Part shown: positions 12,683 to 26,774 of the stretch, piece after piece
Numbering within the stretch: position 1 is the first letter of the stretch
Layout: every line of letters starts with the position of its first letter
Assembly (NCBI GenBank): GCA_018292915.2
Contig: JACVVK020000317.1
Location: forward strand, 92,501-156,500
Length of the DNA: 64,000 bases
From: Batillaria attramentaria
Taxonomy: Eukaryota > Mollusca > Gastropoda > Batillariidae
Reading direction: 5' to 3'
Made by a program: the position numbers and the translations under genes
Notes under the pieces: generated by a model
Database searches by the model: none
What the model was told of the DNA's origin: nothing
What the model saw: the letters and a program-made list of their open reading frames with translations, nothing else

Positions 12683-13802
12683 GCACGCACGCACGCACGC
12701 ATGCACGCACACACATACACGCTAATACAGCCCCCCCCCCAAAAAAAAAAAATAAATAAATAAATAAATAAATAACAAATAAAATAAAATAAAATTTATG
12801 TATTTATTTTATTTTATTACATTTTTATTACATTTTTAAAATTATTTTTAATACATAAAAATAAATAAATAAATACAACAACAACAAAAACAGGGACTAA
12901 AAATTTCAGTCAAAATTCGGGGCGTTTTGCAGTGTCAAAACCCACACGCACACACACACACTCCCCCCTCCTCCCCTCCCCCCCTTCCCTCCCCCCCCCC
13001 TCCCCCCCCCCCCCCCCCCCCCCCCCTTCGCGTGCTAGAGGCAGAGTAATCCGTAGTATCATGGAGTAATCCCCAGGCTGAACACGGGGTCCACACCACT
13101 ATTGTTGCAAAACTGCACTGACTCCACCAGAATTTTACGCATGGGCGAAATTGAAACCGTCTATTGTTGGGGGAGAAATACTGTACATGTAACAGCAGCA
13201 GGCCAACAGGTCTGCCCAAACTGTTAAGTCATTACATACATCACACAATCCCTCCACCGCGACTGACCTGAAGAAGCGCTGAGGTCATGTCAAAATGCAT
13301 TTAAGAGGACGTTCTTGTGTGGCAAGCAAGTTGCTACGGGTGACGGTCAGCAATACATTAGTCTCTTTTGAATGGAATCATTTCACTGGTTGATACCTCT
13401 CCTTTGAACTTTGAAATGACTTAAATATATCCTTGGGATTTTTACGCCAGTTGGAAAACCCAGCTTGCTTTGCTCTGGTCACACCAACGCTGGCAATTGG
13501 CCAGTAACTATCAAAATGAAGGTAGGAACCCAGCCAGATGAATAAAAGACCCGCAAAAAAAACAACACAAAAAAAAACAAAAAACCCTGAATAACAGCGA
13601 AACGATCTCAGTTTTGCACACCGATTCTGATGTCAGGTTATGTAAATGCACCCAGAAAAGGGACACAACACGTCATTTTGTTAATCGAATGATTAAACGC
13701 GTAAACCTGTAGCGATATAACTGTTTATTCTTTTCTGGTTAAAGAAAGGAGGAAAACTGTTATCTGTTGATTGTGGTAATTACCTTTTTCCAGATGTGCC
13801 AT
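10997..13802 (-). CDS. GIMAP/AIG1-type GTPase 1, 3 exons, 284 aa, CaaX end
   Basis: Exons are 13784-13802 (MAHLEK plus one base), 12295-12467 and 10997-11659, phases 1 then 0, 855 nt with TGA. The AIG1 domain carries G1 GKTGNGKSS (residues 18-26), G2-like SETK (45-48), G3 DTPG (67-70), the family box SPGPDAILMVV (93-103) and G4-like TGGD (137-140). The tail from about 210 is Lys/Glu-rich and likely helical, ending in a basic run and CVIL. CaaX with Leu last is classically geranylgeranylated, so the protein is probably membrane-anchored. GIMAP proteins form GTP-dependent assemblies on membranes and are tied to immune-cell survival and invertebrate immunity. The start ATG follows an in-frame TGA; other 5' exons are possible (see 14398 and 15494). 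All motifs are intact, so it should bind GTP. Recognition as a GIMAP is firm; orthology within the family is not. Confidence 0.9.
11757..11823. repeat. (AATC)n tetranucleotide array
   Basis: About sixteen AATC units with ATTC interruptions in GIMAP 1 intron 2, starting about 100 bases upstream of the exon 3 acceptor in gene sense. Confidence 0.95.
12617..12720. repeat. (CA)n-(CGCA)n microsatellite
   Basis: CA array grading into CGCA units in GIMAP 1 intron 1. It is followed by an A-rich (AAAT)n block and a T/A mirror sequence up to about 12880. Confidence 0.95.
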
Positions 13803-13851
13803 CGTCAGAACCCAATATCACAACTGGATCTGTAACGACGCCGCGGTAGAT

Positions 13852-14028
13852 TTGATTGTTCACTCACTCACTCACTCACTCACTCACTCACTCACTCACT
13901 CACTCACTCACTCACTCACTCACTCACTCACTCACTCACTCAACCAACCAACCAACCAACCAACCAACCAACCAACCAACCAACCAATTCAATTCAATTC
14001 AAAATACTTTACTGTCTGTTTAAGAGAG

Positions 14029-14095
<67 letters not shown>
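13852..14095. repeat. Three abutting tetranucleotide arrays
   Basis: (CTCA)n at about 13860-13941 is followed directly by (CAAC)n at about 13942-13985, then after a short AATTC run by (AATC)n at about 14031-14095. The array starts about 50 bases upstream of the GIMAP 1 first exon, in what should be its promoter or 5' intron. Confidence 0.95.
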
Positions 14096-14397
14096 GTAAC
14101 ACCTAAACAGTCCAAAACATACAGAAGACACTAGACAAAGTAAAATTAATTTGAAACCAAGAATAATGTTAAAAAAATAAAAATAAAAAAACAACCAAAA
14201 ACAAAAACGAACGACCCCCCCCCCCCAAACAACAACAACAACAACAACAACAAACCGCACAAGCAAACCAATCTATACTGTTTTTCACTTGTTGTCCCAC
14301 CCTCGGATTCAGCAGAGCAGGTCAAATCATCATCCCTTTTTTAAAAGGAAAAATAAAGAAATAAAAGAAGGAAAAAAAAAAAAAAAAAGAACCTTAC

Positions 14398-14464
14398 CTT
14401 TGGTGCAACGAGTTTGAGCAACATCACCAGCATCCGACGCCTTCAAACAAGCCTCCCAGCGTCC
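14398..14464 (-). CDS. Doubtful alternative 5' exon of GIMAP 1
   Basis: A 67-base minus-strand stretch reads GRWEACLKASDAGDVAQTRCTK plus one base and ends at a good donor (CAAAG|GTAAGG). Its closing phase matches GIMAP 1 exon 2. The acceptor side (GACACCAG) has a poor pyrimidine tract. The peptide matches no domain I know. Confidence 0.2.
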
Positions 14465-15002
14465 CTGGTGTCCAGACCATCAGCACACTCTCTATGTCAT
14501 CCTTTCACTTACTTACAGCCTGTCAGGATTCTGCAATGTATAAGTCCAGTTCTAATCACCGATGAGTCTGTGAATATTTGTAATTTGCAAATACAAAGAC
14601 GATTGAGTAACTTGCTTTGTGCACTTCACTATACAGAAAAAACCCTTTGTTAAAGCCATTATTTCGGAGAAACGAAACACTCACAAAAAAAATTACTGAC
14701 TGATTTCAGGCGGAGTTATGCAATTTTTTTTCCAAAAAATTGAAAGATTTAACGATTTAAAAGATTCAAAGAGAATTTAACCTCTTTTGTGGTGTGAAGG
14801 AAAGCAAACAGTAATGCGGTTTCACGAAGAGAACGCGTCGGTAAACAAAAATACCTAAGTGGTTAACAAAAAGTGAGTCTAGTACAGTACAATATATATT
14901 TATTGCCCTTAAAAGGATATTCGTCTTGCAGCCTGCTGAGCATTCAGTAATAAACAAGATACAATGAAACTATGCTGATTACGAAATTATACATGGGGAG
15001 TT

Positions 15003-15165
15003 GGGATAGCCGAACGGTAGAGCGTTGGACTCTCAATGCTCGGGTCGTGAGTTCGGATCCCGGCTCGAGCCAAATATTTGTGCTGGCTTTTTTTTCTCGT
15101 TGCTCCGTCTTTGATATCAACCTTATGTGGTGGAAAAGGGCGTTAAACTTCAAAACACCCACTCT
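15003..15165 (+). repeat. tRNA-derived SINE-A, copy 2
   Basis: Head GATAGCCGAACGGTAGAGCG, B box GTTCGGATCCCGGCT, body CCAAATATTTGTGCTGGC, and tail GGCGTTAAACTTCAAAACACC. It is a full-length copy with no clear flanking duplication. Confidence 0.85.
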
Positions 15166-15360
15166 ACTAAATTACAGAAAACAATACCAAAAATAATGAG
15201 CCCCAGGCCCTAAAAGAAGATAAAAACATCAACAAAAAAGAAACAAACAAACATCATCATCTTTCCCCCCCCCCTCTCTCTCTCTCTTCTCTCACTCTCT
15301 GTCACTCACAACCTGTCAAATAACTGGTGATAGTTCCATATCCTAGTAAGTAATTTTGAT

Positions 15361-15470
15361 GACAAAGCCTCTTGCGTTTGTTTGACAGGTAAAGTACTTT
15401 TGTTGACAAAGCCTCTTGCGTTTGTTTAATAGGTAAAGTACTTTTGTTGACAAAGCCTCTTGGGCATTGC
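15361..15470. repeat. 44-bp tandem repeat, about 2.4 units
   Basis: GACAAAGCCTCTTG begins at 15361, 15405 and 15449, giving a 44-base period. The units are almost identical. Confidence 0.9.
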
Positions 15471-15493
15471 AACAGGAAACGAAACTGACTTAC

Positions 15494-15574
15494 CACCAAA
15501 ACAATTCCTATCACCACTAGAACAGATACATGTATTCCTAATAGAAACGCAAATACATGCTGTGCACGAGTCAT
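15494..15574 (-). CDS. Doubtful signal-peptide or anchor exon
   Basis: The 81 bases from the ATG at 15572-15574 encode MTRAQHVFAFLLGIHVSVL followed by VVIGIVLV, a hydrophobic segment of about 20 residues. They end at a strong donor (TTGGTG|GTAAGTC) in phase 0. It could join the exon at 14398-14464, whose start phase fits. No other exon of such a gene was found, so this may be chance. Confidence 0.2.
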
Positions 15575-15604
15575 TGAACATGTAATTCCTTCTACAATCA
15601 CTAA

Positions 15605-16695
15605 CAGACTTTAAAGAAAATCTTTCAGGTCATTCTTTCACAGACAAACATAGACGAGAAACAGTAACATTGACACTGTACAGTGAAGGCGCAGTTTCCA
15701 CATGGTGTGAAACGTATGGTAGATCGGTTGACGATAGCAGTTATAACAAACGAATGCTTGAACTGTACAGGACATGACAGACATAGCAGGCATTCACTTG
15801 TCTAAAACAAAGCGTTTATACAGTTAACACTTACAGATATCTTCCACGCCGAAACTTCCGCAATGTTCTTGTAAACAACGGCATCTACGGTACGGTGTAC
15901 GTTTGAGCGGCTATAACCTTACTCTGCCTATCGACAAGCAAATAAGAAGTGAACTATGACAAGAATACAAATAAAACACAGAAAAACAAGCAAACATCGT
16001 GCAAACTCACATAAAAAGATGGAAGAGTGATATCAAGCTACTGCAGTGTTTCCCAAACAGGAAGTTCAATACATTTGAAACTACACCTAAACGGTGTACA
16101 GGACTTTCCTTGGGGGGGGGGGGGGGTCACGTACAAGACATTTTTTTCCTATCAGTTATTTATGCTGGCTTGATTCCAGCCCCTGCCACTGCGTCCTTTA
16201 TACCTGCACGTCAGCCGACCCAGACCTGGAGAAGTTAAAGTTGAGGAGCCACACAGCAAATTCAAGTGCTGACTCTAATGGTACTTACGAGACTCTTGAA
16301 ATATTATCTGGTCTTGCTGACTTTGCGTTAGTTGTCAGTTTACTTTTCGAACAGTAATGCCAGTCCACCGTAACCCCTCGGAAGAAGATTTTAACATACA
16401 TTATATGTACCTTATACATAATCACCCCCGCACCAATCGTTCTTTTTTAATTGTACTGTACTTGTACTGTACTTGTACTGTACTTGTACTGTACTTGTAC
16501 TTGTACTGTTTTTTCATACTTGCGGGAAAATGCCGACAATAATTTCTATAGGTAACGGAAAGAAACAGGGCCCGCATGTGAAAGTCGGGGTTAAGGAGTT
16601 TAGCCACGGGTTAGAGTCTAACCCAGGCGCGTAGGAAGATGCTGAGAGGAAGGGGGGCCCACTGAGTCGGGTGAGCCATACGACCGGGGTGAAGA

Positions 16696-16762
<67 letters not shown>

Positions 16763-17090
16763 GACTGACAAGGATTGTGTCCTGCGACAGCAGAGCAGGG
16801 GGGCCCCACCACGTTGGCAAATATTCGATTAAGGATCAGGCGTGTCATTTACGACTGGGAAAAGGTAGGCTCTATATTTTTTTTTTCTAGTCAGCCTGTT
16901 AGTACATGTTGTGCCAAAAGGCGGGGAGGCCATAGTGGGGGACCAACTTCCGTCTTCTTTAGGCTGACAAAGTAAGTGAACACGACTTGCAATTTCTCGT
17001 ATTATGAATGTGACGATTTAAAAGTTTGATAAAATAGGCACAATTATAGTGGATGTACCTGGCCAGTAGCAAGAAGTCGTGCAATGCCTT
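15605..17090. other. Intergenic between the head-to-head GIMAP genes, no gene seen
   Basis: Contents are an 11-bp minisatellite (TACTTGTACTG, about 16450-16510), a (GT)n array (16698-16761) and poly-G runs. No spliced coding exon was supported. The promoter of GIMAP 2 and any 5' exon may lie here. Confidence 0.5.
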
Positions 17091-17095
17091 TCTGT

Positions 17096-17096
<1 letters not shown>

Positions 17097-17187
<91 letters not shown>
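17097..17187. repeat. (GT)n microsatellite
   Basis: GT array directly followed by TTGATTGTGAGACGCC. The same join (GT run, TTGATTGTAAGGCGCC) recurs at about 45466-45520, so the array appears to travel with a retroposon tail. Confidence 0.95.
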
Positions 17188-17243
17188 GATTGTGAGACGC
17201 CATGTCAAGCTCCTTCGGGAGGTAGGGCGTCCCTGAAATTGGG

Positions 17244-17573
17244 GGTGAGCGGTGGTCTAATAGATAGCGCGTCGGACTGAGCCGCTGCGCTACTGAACGG
17301 CTGTCACCACTGTCACGACGATGAAGCGTGGGTTCGAGCCCAGGTCGAGCTTGCGATATGTAATACCGGTTTTTCCTGGCTACCGGGCTGCTCGTCGGGG
17401 GTTTCTCTTCGGGTTATCCGGCTTTCCTTCCCAAGTAAAATCGAAAAATAGGATAGGTATTGGATGGCGCTGCACCGCGGCGACGCACTTTCCTCTGGGA
17501 AAGCAGCCCGAATTTCCCGAAAGGGAAAATAAAGTAGTAAATACAAAAATCTTCATTATTATTATTATTATCT
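17244..17573 (+). repeat. tRNA-derived SINE related to SINE-B
   Basis: The head is GGTGGTCTAATAGATAGCGC with a B-box-like GGGTTCGAGCCC. The body phrase CGTCGGGGGTTTCTC followed by GGTTATCCGGCTTTCCTTCC parallels SINE-B. The copy ends in an (ATT)n tail. Confidence 0.75.
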
Positions 17574-17785
17574 TAAAAGTCGTGCGAGAAGGAGTGTCCA
17601 TCTGCTGGATTTTGCTTTCCTCTCAGCCGGTTTTATTAATATTATTCATATAGTAGTTGTTAGTTGTTGTTTAGTTGTTGTCTTCCTACATATTTAAAGT
17701 CGCATTACTTAGGTGTTCTTAATCATCTTACTTTATACTTCAGCCAAGGACTATTTTTGACTTCAGCGTCTTCCAGCAGTGGCTC

Positions 17786-17951
17786 TTGGCCGAATGGTAG
17801 AGCGTTGGACTTTCTAATGCTCGGGTCGTGAGTTCGTATCCCGGCTGGGGCCAAATATTTGTGCTGGCTTTTTCATCGTTGTCCCGCCTTTGATATCACC
17901 CTTACGTGGTGGAAAAGGACGTTAAACCCCCAAACACCCACCCACCCACCC
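17786..17951 (+). repeat. tRNA-derived SINE-A copy 3 at the GIMAP 2 acceptor
   Basis: Full-length SINE-A with flanking duplications TCCAGCAGTGGCTC (17772-17785) and TCCAACAGTGGCTC (17952-17965), 13 of 14 identical. The duplicated bases include the AG of the splice acceptor of the first recognised GIMAP 2 exon. The C-rich SINE tail now lies where the pyrimidine tract should be. Confidence 0.85.
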
Positions 17952-17979
17952 TCCAACAGTGGCTCAACGTCGAAAACAA

Positions 17980-18361
17980 ATGGCGTCATCAGCAAGGCGA
18001 GACCTGATCTTACTACTGGTCGGTGAGACAGGGAATGGAAAGAGTTCCATCGGGAACGCCATCTTGGGAGCGGCGGGGAGCGGGGAGCCGGAGGGAGCCA
18101 AGAAAAGAAAGGGGAGGAAGGCAGAGCTGGCGCCCTTCAAGACGGCCCATAGTCTCAACCCTGCAACACTTACGTGTGAAGCGGGCACGTGTGAACGAGA
18201 TGGGAGACAGATCAAGGTGAGATGGCGTTTTTTGTGTATGTTTGTTTGTTTCTTTGTTTGCTTGTGTGTTTGTTGTTGTTGTTGTTTTTTACTGGTGCTT
18301 TCAGTATTCCGTTATTACACGGTAATTTTTGAGTTTCTTGATTAAAAAAAAAAAATTTTCG

Positions 18362-18395
<34 letters not shown>

Positions 18396-20235
18396 ACTGA
18401 CATATTTCTTGGTGTTTAAGTGTTGTCTGATGCCTACAACATTTAGATAGTGATGTATGTCTAATACCAGGCTGGGGAGTTCCCGAATGAACAACAACAA
18501 AAAATACTGAAACCTAGGCCGGGGTGCAGAGGCAGCACCCTGCTGGGGGGGGGGGGGGGGGGGGAGGGGAGGGCGTGGCCATGGTGGTCAATGCCCCAAT
18601 TAAAAAAAACAGCAACAAATTTTAGCACATTCAGAGGCATTTAGTAGCCTCTCCTGGCACCCAGAAGTAAAATACTGCCTTGGTACTGACATGCAAGTCT
18701 TCAGAAATGAAGTTAGACTGTCCCCCATGACATGACATGTATCCTGATAAATTACTGTGTCAGTGTGCCGGCAACCTTTTCCCCCTTCCTTTTCTTTGGC
18801 TGAAGCTTAGAGTTTTTTCTTTGGTTGAACTTACTTACTTACTTACTTAGGCCCATGGCTCCAAGTGTAGCATAGGCCATCGACGACCCTTCGCCATTCT
18901 GGGCTGTTCTTGCCACTCCAGTCCAGTTGGTCCCCTGCTATTATAGCTCTGCCTCAGTGTCCCGCCTCCCAGCTGTTGCGAGGCCGGCCTCTCTTCCTTT
19001 TCCCCTGCGAGTTCCATGTTAGGGCTTGGCGTGTGATGCTGGATGCTGGCTTCGTGAGGGTGTGTCCAATCCAGCCCCACTTCCTCCGCAGGATCTGCTT
19101 GGCCACTGGTTCCTGTCCCGCTCGCTACAACAGCTCTTCGTTTCGGATCTTCTCTGGCAATCGGATGTTGAAGATGCGCCTCAGACAGGTGTTGAAAAAT
19201 GTCTGGATCTTCTGCTGCATCGTCTTCGTTGTCCTCCATGTTTCGCATCCGTAGAGCAGAAATGACTTCACGTTGGAGTTAAAGATGCGAAGTTTGGTTC
19301 TTATGCTGACAACTTTGGATGCCCAGATATTCTTCAGCATGACCATGGCTGCTCTTGATTTGCCGATTCTGGCTGTGACGTCTCGGTCTGTGCCTCCCTG
19401 TCTATCAACCACACTCGCCAGATAGACAAAGGACTCTACTTCCTTTGGTTGAAAGGATAGGACATTTGTCTGAAAACTGCCAAAAGACTGAAAATTCCCC
19501 AGACTGTGATAATGATATAAACTCTGTATGTCTGCTATTTTGAGATCTAAATTGATGTCATTTCCGTTAAAAGGTCATCAACACCCCAGACCTGGCCAAC
19601 CCCAGAAAGACAGACGAAGAGGCCAAGAGGGAAGTAGAGACGTGGCTACAGAGAGCCGACAATCGCACACCTGACGCTGTCTTACTTGTCATCCGCAGTG
19701 ACCGGCGATACACGCGGGAAGAGTTCAACGTTTATCAACAGTTGAAGGGTCTGTCAAAGCCTAAAGTCAAGTCTTTCTTATTACTCGGGCCGACCGTCTG
19801 GGAAGGGGGGGGGTGTCTCTCCGGGTACTCCGGCTCCCTCCCCCTCTGCTATAAGCCATTTTCTGTTTCACATTTTTTAATTTCATGCACGGATCTCGGT
19901 GAGATTCGTGACAAGCACTATTCTGCGGACTCACTGAAGGTGTTGTTCAGGGATGCCCCCCCCCCCCCCCACAGCATCTTCAGCTTCTTGAAAGAGTCCA
20001 ACGTCTTTATAAAATTTATACACTTGTGCAGTACAATCTGTGATATAGTTTTACTCTCTGAGCCTTAGACCCTGGTAAGAAATTAGTCTTTCATTGGTTC
20101 TTCTTTAAGCTGCACAAATTCTTAATATATATTTACATCAGGTCTTAAGCTGGACTTTTATGTTTTAAAGAAGTTGGCAGAACGGGACTCGGTTTAGCCG
20201 AGAAATAGTCTTTGTTTTTTGCGCGGCGTTAAGCC

Positions 20236-20281
<46 letters not shown>

Positions 20282-21136
20282 GACTAACCTCCCCCTCCGC
20301 TTTGGAAATGTTCAGCCCACAATATTCGAAACCTACTGCAATTCTAAAATTCTGAAATTTAAATTGCTCATCTGGCCCTTCGCAACACGATTGCTATGTG
20401 TTCATGTCCTGTTCTGAAAGAATGCAGAAGCTGAAAAATAACAAGCCTATAGAATGTGCCGCGTACAAGGTGTTAGGACCACTGTGACCCTCCCTTGACC
20501 CAAGACTCTGGAGCTGTAACTCGATACATGGAACTCTTTCCAGAGCACATACATCACAGAATAGGCATGTTTAGTGGGACTTCGTAAGGAGGACTTCGCT
20601 AAGCATCGAACCCATTTACACTGATGTAAATTAGGCACGTAATGGGTACCATTAGCTAATCGCAGCGCGTTAGCAGCTCGCGGCCTCTACCGTGTGAGCC
20701 TAATTTACATGTAAATGGGTTACGCTGCTTACCGAAGTCCTCCTTAGGGAGTCCTACTAAACATGTCTATTTATTATGCGAACATTTTTCTTCAACGTCG
20801 GTATATGCCTGCTAGACGTACACATGGCTGTTTCAAGGTCTTCTGGGAGACAAGCTTGGTGACAACCTGGTGGTGATCTTCAGCATGGGCGACCGCCTGA
20901 GGTGCAAGGAACTTCGTGTGGACCTCAGCGTGACGTGCAGCGAGCTGAAGAACGTGCTGAAAGACGCTGGCCAGAGGTACCTGGTGTTTGATGACACCGC
21001 CACGGACACGGACCAAGGCATGCAAGTGGACATGCTGTTGGAAGTGGTGGAGACGAAAAGCAAGTATAAGCTGTACAATTATGGATTTAAAAAAAGAAGA
21101 AGAGAGGAACAGCTTGGAGTTTGTCCAACTGTTTAG
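17980..21136 (+). CDS. GIMAP/AIG1-type GTPase 2, 3 exons, 236 aa, degraded G3
   Basis: Exons are 17980-18216, 19574-19748 and 20838-21136, phases 0 and 1, 711 nt with stop. G1 GETGNGKSS (residues 15-23) is intact. The G3 position reads NTPD (82-85) instead of DTPG. The family box reads TPDAVLLVI, and the G4 position SMGD (153-156) is followed by the usual helix and a RYLVFDD motif. An insertion after the P-loop (about 33-65) is Gly/Lys-rich. The C terminus is CPTV, a CaaX-shaped but atypical end. The ATG is the first in frame after the presumed acceptor at 17959, whose leading phase equals that of GIMAP 1 exon 2, so a short upstream exon is likely but not found. Loss of the G3 Asp and Gly predicts impaired Mg/GTP handling. 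GIMAP membership is firm. Confidence 0.85.
18838..19450 (-). pseudogene. Dead LINE, 3' end of reverse-transcriptase ORF
   Basis: On the minus strand the translation carries the common LINE C-terminal phrases [47 protein letters not shown] and [11 protein letters not shown], with internal stops. It ends in a (TAAG)n tail at 18835-18850. It lies in intron 1 of GIMAP 2 in antisense orientation. A sense fragment of the same 3' end lies at about 42615-42725. Confidence 0.85.
19808..20405 (-). repeat. SINE-B fragment split by a nested retroposon
   Basis: The direction given is approximate: the fragments read sense on plus, opposite to the copy at 5491. Bases 19812-19850 match SINE-B up to CCTCCCCCTCTGCT. 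The match resumes at 20288 with CCTCCCCCTCCGCT and runs to about 20405. Between them is a 437-base insert ending in about twelve CTAA units, and the repeated 14 bases look like its target-site duplication. Confidence 0.7.
20566..20768. mobile_element. Foldback/MITE-like element with ~70-bp inverted arms
   Basis: The left arm (about 20566-20637: TTTAGTGGGACTTCG, AAGGAGGACTTCG, ACCCATTTACA, GTAAATTAGGC) is the reverse complement of the right arm (about 20696-20768) with few mismatches. The loop is about 60 bases. It sits in intron 2 of GIMAP 2, 70 bases before exon 3. No ORF is present. Confidence 0.8.
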
Positions 21137-21198
21137 TTTTTGTGTGTGCAAAATGTCTGTTTAATTGCAATGGTAGACTGGCTGTCTTCATTCTCTAG

Positions 21199-21725
<527 letters not shown>

Positions 21726-21811
21726 GTATACAGCAGTTTTAGTGCAATTTCCTTTCTTTTGACAAAAGATGTTATGTCAGGGTTATTGTTAAGGGTAATA
21801 TGGGAAGTTCT

Positions 21812-21990
<179 letters not shown>

Positions 21991-22194
21991 AAAGCAAAAT
22001 AAAAAAATAAACAACAAACAACAAACAAACATTTCCTTTTTCGAAGATGTTCTTTATTAAAATATGATCTGACTTTATCTGTGAATTGACCACTCAGCTT
22101 TCAAAGAACCAGGCACCCTCCCTCTTAAAATAAAATAAAATATATCAGGTTTGGGTTTGTCTCATCTACAGAGCCTCACCCTTTTCCCCAACAA

Positions 22195-25238
<3,044 letters not shown>

Positions 25239-25369
25239 ACTGAAAGTACATGTGTTAGACTGGCAGCGAAAGGGGGGAAAAATGGAGGTGGTGATAACAC
25301 GAGACGACACCAGAACAAGTCAGTAACAGTAATATCATACCCCCCCCCCCCCCCTTCAAATAAAAAGGA

Positions 25370-26447
25370 ACTAGAGAGGCAAAAGCCTCCATGGCTCCCT
25401 TGTGACAAGAGTCAAGGTCATTCACAAGTGTATGTTTGTAAAGCTCTTATCACTATCTATCATCATGGCAAGTAAAGTGTCTCTGGCGTTCCGAGTTCCT
25501 GGCAATATTAAAATTTTCCCCCAAACAGTTTGTATGGCCTTGACCTTGGGTCAAGGTCATTAAAATGAGATCACATCAATGTCTATTATTATGCCACGTT
25601 TGACGCCTCTAGTATTTGTAGTTCCTCTGAAAACGGTAATGTTAAAATTCACAACAGACAGCTTTAATGACCTTGACCTTCAGTCAAGGTCATTCAAAAA
25701 GGCAGGTCTCTTTGCGGTCTATCATCATGCCTTGTTTGGTGCCTCAACTGTTTGTTGTTTCAGAGAAAATGCCAAGGTTAAAGTTTCCCCAAAACAGCCT
25801 GCATGACCTTGACCTTGACTAAAAGTCTTTGAACACAGGTATGTCAGTGAAGGTGTTACCAATATCTATCATCTTGCAAAGTTTGATGCTTCTGGTTCTT
25901 CTAGATTCCGAAAAAATGCAAATGTAAAAATTTCCAGACTGCTTTAGTGACCTTGACCTTGGGTCAAGGTCATTTAAAATGGTTTGTTTGCATAGGTCTT
26001 TACGCTGTCTATCAGCACGCCAAGTTTGGCGCATCTGCTTTTTGTTATTTCTGAGAAAATGCCAATGTTAAGGTTTCACAAAAATAGCTTGTATGGCCTT
26101 GACCTTGACACAAGGCCATTGAATACATCCGTAAAGTTCTTATCAATGTCTATCATCATGCAAAGTTTCAAACCTCTGGTCTTTGTAGGTTCCGTGAAAA
26201 TGCCAATGTAAAATTTTCAAACAGACAGCGTTAGTGACCTTGACCTTGCGTCAAGGTCATTCAAAATGATATGTTTTGAAAGGTCTTATGGTTGTCTATC
26301 AGCATGCCAAGTTTGGTGTCTCTGCTGTTTGTAGTTTCTGAGAAAACGACAACGTTAAAGTTTTCTGGACACACACACAGACAGACAGACAGACAGACGA
26401 CGGAGGGTTATTACATAGACTCCCATTGTTACACAAGGGAGCCAAAA
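25370..26447 (+). mobile_element. Pearl/Helentron-like tandem element, copy 1
   Basis: The element has a left end ACTAGAGAGGCAAAAGCCTCC with subterminal hairpin, then TGGCTCCCTTGTGACAA. About six monomers of 130-150 bp follow, each with a GACCTTGACC/GGTCAAGGTC palindrome. Then come a CAGA microsatellite and a right end TTGTTACACAAGGGAGCC that is the inverted complement of the left. Pearl elements in bivalves share the plan of core repeats plus a tetranucleotide array. It starts 132 bases past the GIMAP 3 stop. It has no ORF, so it is non-autonomous. Confidence 0.8.
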
Positions 26448-26504
26448 ACTGACAACCCCTCCCTCTCCCCCACACAAAGTCCATTTCCTTCAGTATAAAA
26501 TTTG

Positions 26505-26770
26505 TTTCGGCTTATTGTCAGCACCCTTCCACCATACCTTTCGGCCTCACTCGCCACCTATCAACCGTCGCGAACCCTCCGGTCGTCGTCCGAGAGGCTT
26601 CTCAAAATTTCCAAGCGCAACCTGAAATCCTTTTGGCGAGCGTTCTTTCCGTTTTGTGGCACCAACCTTTTGGAATTCTCTGCCAGCAAATCTGAGAAAT
26701 GCGCCTACATTGTCTATTTTTAAGAGCAATCTTAAAACGTTCCTTTGTTTTGGAAAGCCTTCCAGTAATT
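26505..26770 (+). pseudogene. LINE reverse-transcriptase C-terminal fragment
   Basis: The translation LPPYLSASLATYQPSRTLRS, SSERLLKISKRNLKSFW, NLLEFSAS and (shifted) LKTFLCFG matches the common LINE ending PPYLSDLL..Y.P.R.LRSS....FK..LK. Frameshifts are present. A sister fragment lies at 52365-52640. Confidence 0.75.
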
Positions 26771-26774
26771 TCCT

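Noticed and set aside
13852..14095. CRISPR-like array
   Set aside because: The units are pure 4-base repeats without spacers in a eukaryotic genome.
25370..26447. Satellite DNA array
   Set aside because: The monomers are bounded by defined inverted ends and the whole unit recurs at 31569, so it is a dispersed element.
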